From Solirubrobacter taibaiensis (GTDB taxonomy: Bacteria; Actinomycetota; Thermoleophilia; Solirubrobacterales; Solirubrobacteraceae): a DNA stretch of 64,000 nt. Shown here in pieces: positions 59,111 to 64,000 of the stretch (its first letter is position 1; every line of letters starts with the position of its first letter). The notes beneath the pieces were generated by a model that was not told the DNA's origin, searched no databases, and worked only from the letters and a program-made list of their open reading frames with translations. Location of the stretch: contig JAPDDQ010000012.1 in NCBI GenBank assembly GCA_027587225.1, forward strand, positions 1 to 64,000, in the 5' to 3' direction. The position numbers and the translations under genes were made by a program.

Positions 59111-59842
59111 TCAGCGATTCAGAAAGCGCTTGACGTTCGAGCGAAAGCCGTCAGAGCCGTAGGCCTCGCGGATCAGGTCATCGCCCTCGGGGACGACGCG
59201 TCCGCGCCGCAGCGCCTCCTTGGTCACCCACAGCGTCGTGGGCGAGTGATCGGCGAGCGTCGTGCACAGGTCCGCGGCCCAGCCTTCGGCGTCCTCGACG
59301 ACCGCGCTGACGAACCCGGTCGCGAGCGCCTCGTCGGCCTCGATCGGGCGCGCGCGGAAGATCACGTCCTTGATCCGCGGCACGCCCAGCGCCCCCGCCA
59401 GTCGCGCGTAGTTGGCCATCGAGAGGCAGTTGCCGACGGTCCGCGCGATCGGCATCCCGAACGTGGCGGACGGCGTCATCACGCGCAGGTCGCAGCACGC
59501 CGCGATCGCGAACCCGCTGCCCATCGCGAACCCCTCGACGAGCGCGACCGTCGGCTTGCGCACGGCTTCGAGCCGGTCGAGCACGGCGTCGATCCGGCGC
59601 TCGTACACCACGCCGTCGTCCGCGGTCTTGAACTCCATGAACTGCTTGATGTCCGTGCCCGCGACGAACGCGCGGCCGCCGGCGCCGCGCAGCACCATGA
59701 CGCGGATGTCGTCGTCGGCGTCGACGCGCTCGCACGCCGCCACAAGCGCGTCGTACATGGCGAACGTCATCGCGTTGTGCGCCTCGGGGCGGTTGAACGT
59801 CACCCAGGCGGCCGGGCCGCGCAGCTCGACGTCGACGCTCAC
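59111..59842 (-). CDS. Enoyl-CoA hydratase/isomerase family protein
   Basis: This 243-residue crotonase-fold protein has the oxyanion-hole strands VAGTDIKQF and EGFAMGSGFAIAACCDLRV. In hydratases the catalytic Glu pair lies after these; here the second region reads TFGMPIARTVGNCLSMANYARL, without the usual Glu, so the activity may be other than hydration. The GTG start overlaps the CoA-transferase stop (GTGA). It works on an acyl-CoA probably formed by that neighbour. Confidence 0.85.
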   Translation of the reverse strand: MSVDVELRGPAAWVTFNRPEAHNAMTFAMYDALVAACERVDADDDIRVMVLRGAGGRAFVAGTDIKQFMEFKTADDGVVYERRIDAVLDRLEAVRKPTVALVEGFAMGSGFAIAACCDLRVMTPSATFGMPIARTVGNCLSMANYARLAGALGVPRIKDVIFRARPIEADEALATGFVSAVVEDAEGWAADLCTTLADHSPTTLWVTKEALRRGRVVPEGDDLIREAYGSDGFRSNVKRFLNR

Positions 59843-60963
59843 TCGCCGAGCTCCGCGAGGATCTCGGCGGTGTGCTGGCCGAGCAGCGGCGCGGGCCGGC
59901 GCACGCTGCCGGGCGTGGCGCTCAGCTTCACCGGAATGCCGAGCCCGTAGACCGTGCCGGCTTCGGGATGCTGCATCTCCACCACCATCTCGCGCGCTTT
60001 CGTGTGCGGGTCGTCGACCACCTGCTGGACGTCGTGCAGCGGGCCCGCGGGCACGCCTGCCGCCAGGAGCGTGTCGACCCACTCGCCGGTGTCGCGGGTC
60101 GTCAGCGCCTGCTCGAGCTCGACCACCAGCTCGGGCCGGTTCGCCATCCGCTGCGGGTTGTCGGTGAAGCGCGGGTCGTCGATCAGCTCGGGTCGCCCGA
60201 TCGCCTCGCACAGCCGCGCGTACAGGCGTTGCGTGTTGCCCCCGACCGTGATGTAGCCGTCACGTGTGCGCAACGCCTGGTAGGGCGCGCTCAGCCGGTG
60301 CGCGGAGCCGAGCGGCTGCGGGACGTTGCCCGTCGACCACAGCTCAGCCGTCTCCCACACCGTCAACGCCATCGCGCCTTCCCACAACGACGTGTCGATC
60401 TGCTGCCCCTCGCCGGTGCGCTCGCGGGCGTGGAGCGCGCTCAGGATCCCGATCGCGCAGAAGAGCCCGGCGCACAGGTCCGAGACGGGCACGCCCGCCT
60501 TGACCGGGTTGCCGCCCGGCTCGCCGGTGACGCTCATCACGCCGCTCATGCCCTGCGCGATCAGGTCGAACCCGGGCCGCTGGGCGTACGGGCCGGTCTG
60601 GCCGAACCCGCTGATCGACGCGTAGATCAGCCGCGGGTTCACTTCCCGCAACGTCGCGTAGTCCGCGCCGAGCTTCTTCGCCACGCCCGGCCGGTAGTTC
60701 TCCAGCAGCACGTCCGCGTCCTTCACGAGCCGCATCAGCGTGACCTGGTCCTCGGGGTCCTTGAGGTCCAGCGCGATCGAGCGCTTGTTGCGATTGACCG
60801 CACGGAACGCCGACTCCCCCATCGAGCGGCGCGTCTGGTCACCGGTCTCCGGCGGCTCCACCTTGATCACGTCGGCGCCCTGGTCGGCGAGCACCTGCCC
60901 GCAGAACGGGCCGGCCATGATCTGCGTCAGCTCGATCACGCGCACGCCCTCGAGGGCGCTCAT
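59839..60963 (-). CDS. CaiB/BaiF family (class III) CoA-transferase
   Basis: This 374-residue class III CoA-transferase starts with LEGVRVIELTQIMAGPFCGQVLADQGADVIKVE and has the NRNKRSIALDLK, ISGFGQTGPYAQRPGFDLIAQ (catalytic Asp), VSDLCAGLFCAIGILSAL and GVPAGPLHDVQQV segments. It moves CoA between a carboxylate and an acyl-CoA. It is coupled to the aminotransferase (ATGA) and to the hydratase (GTGA). The acid substrate is unknown; a hydroxy or keto acid linked to serine/glyoxylate metabolism is possible from the context. Confidence 0.92.
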   Translation of the reverse strand: MSALEGVRVIELTQIMAGPFCGQVLADQGADVIKVEPPETGDQTRRSMGESAFRAVNRNKRSIALDLKDPEDQVTLMRLVKDADVLLENYRPGVAKKLGADYATLREVNPRLIYASISGFGQTGPYAQRPGFDLIAQGMSGVMSVTGEPGGNPVKAGVPVSDLCAGLFCAIGILSALHARERTGEGQQIDTSLWEGAMALTVWETAELWSTGNVPQPLGSAHRLSAPYQALRTRDGYITVGGNTQRLYARLCEAIGRPELIDDPRFTDNPQRMANRPELVVELEQALTTRDTGEWVDTLLAAGVPAGPLHDVQQVVDDPHTKAREMVVEMQHPEAGTVYGLGIPVKLSATPGSVRRPAPLLGQHTAEILAELGE

Positions 60964-62090
60964 GCCTTGAGGACCTCGAGCGCCGCGCTCATCCCGTCGC
61001 CGACGTCGTGGCCAGCGACCTGCAGGCCCATCTGCACGCCGGAGAGCGTGCCGGCGAGCATCAGGTCGTTGAAGTCGCCGAGATGGCCGATCCGGAAGAT
61101 CTGGTCCTTGAGCTTGCCGAGGCCCGCGCCCAGCGACATGTCGTAGCGGTCGAGGATCACGCGCCGCACCTCGTCGGAGCCGTCGAGCAGCACCGCGGTG
61201 AGCGCACCGGAGAACTCGCGCTCGTCGACGGCCAGCACTTCAAGCCCCCAGCCACGCACGGCGGCGCGGGTGGCCTCGGCGTGACGGGCGTGGCGGGCGA
61301 AGACCTCCTGCAGGCCTTCCTCGCGCAACATCGCGAGCGCCTCGCGCAGCCCGTACAGCAGGTTCGTCGCGCTCGTGTACGGCCAGAAGCCCGCCTCGTT
61401 GGCGGCGATGATCGGCTTCCAGTCCCAGTACGAGCGCGGCATCCGCGCTTCCCGCGACGCCGCGAGCGCTTTCTCGGACACGGCGTTGAAGGAGAGCCCC
61501 GCCGGGAGCATGAGCCCCTTCTGCGACCCGCCGACGGTCACGTCCACGCCCCACTCGTCGTGCCGGTAGTCGATGCTCCCGAGCGACGAGATGGTGTCCA
61601 CGAGCAGCAGCGCGGGATGGTCGCCGAGGGCGGCGCGCACGTCCGCGATCCGCGACGTCACGCCCGTGGAGGTCTCGTTGTGCACCACCATCACGGCCTT
61701 GACGTCGTCGTCCAGCGCGGCGGCGATCCGCTCCGGGTCCGCGCCGTGGCGCCAGTCACCCTCGAGCCAGACGACTTGCAGCCCGAGCCGCTCGGCCATC
61801 TCGCGCCAGAGCGTCGCGAAGTGCCCGGTCTCGAACGCGATCACCTTGTCCCCGGGCGACAGCGTGTTGACGATCGCGGCCTCCCACGCGCCGGTGCCGG
61901 ACGCGGGATAGATGACGACCGGGCCCTCGGTCCCGAACACCCAGCGCATGCCCTCAAGCACCTCGAGGCCGAGCTCCGCGAACGTCGGCCCGCGATGGTC
62001 GATCGTCGGCGCGTCGATGGCTCGCAGCACCCGGTCCGGGACGTTCGTCGGACCCGGGATCTGAAGGAAGTGTCGCCCTGGGCGATGCAT
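60960..62090 (-). CDS. Serine-glyoxylate/alanine-glyoxylate-type aminotransferase
   Basis: This 376-residue class V PLP enzyme begins FLQIPGPTNVPDRVL, has VVHNETSTGVTS, the PLP Asp in LLLVDTISSLGSID and the PLP lysine in VTVGGSQKGLMLPAGL. The YWDWKPIIAANEAGFWPYTSATNLLYGL stretch is typical of serine-glyoxylate transaminases, which make glycine and hydroxypyruvate. It is first in a three-gene coupled operon. The ATG at 62090 is chosen; GTG 62099 is an alternative. It could feed a serine-cycle-like or photorespiration-like path (inference). Confidence 0.9.
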   Translation of the reverse strand: MHRPGRHFLQIPGPTNVPDRVLRAIDAPTIDHRGPTFAELGLEVLEGMRWVFGTEGPVVIYPASGTGAWEAAIVNTLSPGDKVIAFETGHFATLWREMAERLGLQVVWLEGDWRHGADPERIAAALDDDVKAVMVVHNETSTGVTSRIADVRAALGDHPALLLVDTISSLGSIDYRHDEWGVDVTVGGSQKGLMLPAGLSFNAVSEKALAASREARMPRSYWDWKPIIAANEAGFWPYTSATNLLYGLREALAMLREEGLQEVFARHARHAEATRAAVRGWGLEVLAVDEREFSGALTAVLLDGSDEVRRVILDRYDMSLGAGLGKLKDQIFRIGHLGDFNDLMLAGTLSGVQMGLQVAGHDVGDGMSAALEVLKA

Positions 62091-62143
62091 CAGACGCACC
62101 AGCACGCTAGCGGCTTCCCTTGCACCAGGGTGTCCTGAGCGGT

Positions 62144-62149
62144 TAGGTT
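62144..62149 (+). promoter_or_regulatory. -10-like hexamer TAGGTT before LuxR gene
   Basis: TAGGTT lies 9 nt before GTG 62159, close to the leaderless spacing seen elsewhere in the window. It lies in the 68-bp gap between the divergent aminotransferase and LuxR genes. Confidence 0.35.
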
Positions 62150-62158
62150 CGACCGACC

Positions 62159-63031
62159 GTGGACCGCGAGAGCGAACCCTCCTGGGATCTGCTCCTTGCG
62201 CTGGGTGAGCTCGAGTATCGCGCCGGCCACTGGGGCGCGGCGCGCGCCCACGCCGTGCGGGTCGCCGGGCGCGGCCACGGCCTGCTCCTGCTGCTGGACG
62301 CGGTCGCCGGGGATGCGGAAGGCGCGCGCCATCACGCCCAGGCCGGGCTGCACAGCGGCAGCTGGTGGCACACGCTGTACGCCCACGCCGGGCTGGGCCT
62401 GCTGGAGCTCGGCCTCGACCGTCCGGAGGCCGCGATCCTGCACCTCGAAGTCGTCGAGCGCGGCGGCTTCGACGCGCCCGCCCACATCCACTGGCGCGGC
62501 GACCTGGTGGAGAGCCAGATCCGGGCCGGGCTCGACGGCGCCGCCCGCCGATCCCTCCGGCGCTTTGCCGTTCACGCGGAGCTCGCCCGCGGCCGTGGGC
62601 TGCTCGGGGCGCCCGAGACGGTCTTCGCGCAGGCCCTCCAGACGCCCTTCCCGTTCGACCGCGCACGCATCGAGCTGTGCTGGGGCGAACGGCTCCGGCG
62701 CGACGGCCGTCGCATCGACGCCCGCGGCCATCTGCACGCCGCACACCGAGCGTTCGCCGCACTCGGCGCCGTGCCGTGGGCCGAGAAGGCGGCGCGCGAG
62801 CTGCGCTCCAGCGGCGGCCGGGCCCAGCGCGGGCCGCGCGCCGGCAGCCGCGAGCTGACGGCGCAGGAGACACTGATCGCGACCATGGTCGCGGAGGGCA
62901 AGACGAACAAGCGCATCGCGACGACGCTGTTCCTCAGCCCCAAGACGATCGAGTTCCATCTCGGGCACGTCTACCGCAAGCTCGAGGTGAGCAATCGCAC
63001 CGAGCTCACGCGCATGCTCCTTACGGACTAG
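62159..63031 (+). CDS. LuxR-type helix-turn-helix regulator with helical N-terminal domain
   Basis: This 290-residue regulator has a TPR-like helical body (about residues 5-220) and a C-terminal LuxR/GerE DNA-binding domain (LTAQETLIATMVAEGKTNKRIATTLFLSPKTIEFHLGHVYRKL). It resembles the C-terminal half of large MalT/LAL regulators but has no ATP-binding domain, and nothing upstream encodes one. It is divergent from the aminotransferase operon and may control it (inference). Confidence 0.86.
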   Translation: MDRESEPSWDLLLALGELEYRAGHWGAARAHAVRVAGRGHGLLLLLDAVAGDAEGARHHAQAGLHSGSWWHTLYAHAGLGLLELGLDRPEAAILHLEVVERGGFDAPAHIHWRGDLVESQIRAGLDGAARRSLRRFAVHAELARGRGLLGAPETVFAQALQTPFPFDRARIELCWGERLRRDGRRIDARGHLHAAHRAFAALGAVPWAEKAARELRSSGGRAQRGPRAGSRELTAQETLIATMVAEGKTNKRIATTLFLSPKTIEFHLGHVYRKLEVSNRTELTRMLLTD

Positions 63032-63079
63032 GGATTCCCCCGGCGCGAGAGCGTTGGAGCGGCGGCGAGAGTCGGCCGA

Positions 63080-64000
63080 TGCCCCTTCAGCACCGGCTTG
63101 GCGCAGGCGTGGCCGTGGCCCTGCTCGTCCTTGCCGCCGCCGCGCCCGCCCGCGCGGACGAGCCGCTGTTCCAGGTGGTCCCGACCGACACCGACGCTGC
63201 GATCCTCGACACGCCGAGCCCGACCCCGGGCACGCGCGGCAACCACCTCGTGTGGCTCGCGCCCGCCGAACGCAGGGTCGACAAGCTGGCCGTGTTCCTG
63301 CCGACCGGCGGGCCGACCAACCTCCCGTCCGAGTTCAAGGCGCTCGGCACCGAGATGGGCCGCCTCGGGTACCACACCGTGCTCCTCGCCTACCGCAACG
63401 AGGCGCCGATCGCGGCGTCGCCGACCGCGCCGATCCCCGGGTGCGGGAACCTGCCCGACAAGGAGTCCGCGCCCGTCAACTGCGCGATCAACGCCCGCAC
63501 CGAGCTCCTCACCGGTGTCGATCCCCCGGCGGACATCTCGCCGATCGTGAGCGTCAACCGCGCCAACGGCATCGAGAACCGGCTCAACAAGCTGCTCGCG
63601 TATCTCGTCCGGACCCGGCCCGCCGCCGAGCGCTGGGGGCAGTTCGTGGACGGCAACGGAGAGCCCGTGTGGGCGAAGACGGTCATCACCGGCTCCTCGC
63701 TCGGCGCCGGCCAGGTCGCGATCATCGCGGCCCAGCACGCGGTGGACCGTGCCGTGATGCTGCACGGCTGGACGGACGCCAAGCACGAATGGGTCAAGTA
63801 CGGCGCCACCGACTCCAGCAAGTACTTCGCCCTCATCCACGCGCGAGACAACTTCTTCGCCCGCACGTGCTTCGCCTACAAGGAGCTCCGGCTCGCAACG
63901 GTCTGCCCGCTCGCGCCGGTCCTGATCGACAATCGCACGGCGCCCTACGGCGACCAGGTGCACGTCTTCAACCTCGAGCCCGGCTCCACCATGGGCACCG
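63080..64000 (+). CDS. Secreted alpha/beta hydrolase-fold protein (3' end outside window)
   Basis: At least 307 residues are visible and the frame is open at the right edge. It has a signal peptide ending at APARADE. An alpha/beta-hydrolase core follows, with the nucleophile elbow GSSLGAGQ in VITGSSLGAGQVAIIAA and preceding strands FLPTGGPT and GYHTVLLAYRNE. There are Cys pairs (PGCGNL with NCAINA; RTCFAY with TVCPL). The fold and Cys pattern recall BPSS1187-like secreted hydrolases. The acid and His residues would lie beyond 64000. ATG 63080 gives the correct signal peptide. Confidence 0.8.

Overview
The window is very GC-rich and dense with genes. Many starts are GTG or TTG, stop/start overlaps (ATGA, GTGA) are frequent, and promoters of the actinobacterial leaderless type (a TANNNT-like hexamer 7-9 nt before a GTG) recur. 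A mycofactocin cluster tail, an actinobacterial propane-monooxygenase operon, long secreted delta-60, PKD and choice-of-anchor D proteins and many Cys-anchored lipoproteins together suggest the class Thermoleophilia (a Solirubrobacter- or Conexibacter-like soil actinobacterium). That placement is inference; there is no rRNA in the window. I see no tRNA, rRNA, insertion sequence, prophage or CRISPR array.

Layout. 1-5.3 kb: end of a mycofactocin cluster (SDR, MftF), an isobutyryl-CoA-mutase-type large subunit, a MarR and a ROK regulator. 5.35-12.3 kb (minus): a tight seven-gene ebo-type operon in which a myo-inositol-phosphate-synthase-like enzyme takes the place where EboD might be expected. 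12.5-23.7 kb: an envelope and secretion block with a ThuA lipoprotein, a BNR-repeat lipoprotein, two paralogous secreted TIM-barrel sugar isomerases with duplicated promoters, two more lipoproteins (one an FKBP prolyl isomerase) and a 1413-residue ThuA/PQQ-dehydrogenase-like/PKD/CBM protein. Three of these share the same C-terminal domain. 23.8-27.0 kb: a tripartite tricarboxylate transporter operon plus a small membrane protein. 27.3-35.7 kb: assorted genes (MmcQ/YjbR, DMT exporter, LVIVD propeller, AGE epimerase, DHA2 exporter, delta-60 repeat protein).

35.8-49.0 kb is the metabolic centrepiece: a GAF/winged-helix regulator, an IclR regulator, prmABCD (soluble diiron propane monooxygenase), an amidohydrolase, an MIP18/DUF59 protein, a zinc alcohol dehydrogenase and a GroEL-like chaperonin, then an amidase and a cytochrome P450 in the same direction with almost no gaps. 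From established work on mim/prm systems, the monooxygenase hydroxylates propane and related substrates, the dehydrogenase can oxidise the alcohol, and the chaperonin helps the hydroxylase fold. Mycofactocin, whose cluster ends at the left edge, is a redox cofactor for alcohol oxidation in related bacteria, so the two loci may be functionally linked (inference).

49-64 kb: an M23 peptidase, a decayed M48 peptidase pseudogene, a TetR/aldo-keto reductase divergon with visible operators, an orphan UvrD-like helicase, a sigma-70 factor, an aminotransferase/CoA-transferase/enoyl-CoA-hydratase operon, a LuxR-type regulator and a truncated secreted alpha/beta hydrolase at the right edge. Two related intergenic inverted-repeat elements (about 27.1 and 50.8 kb) stand out.
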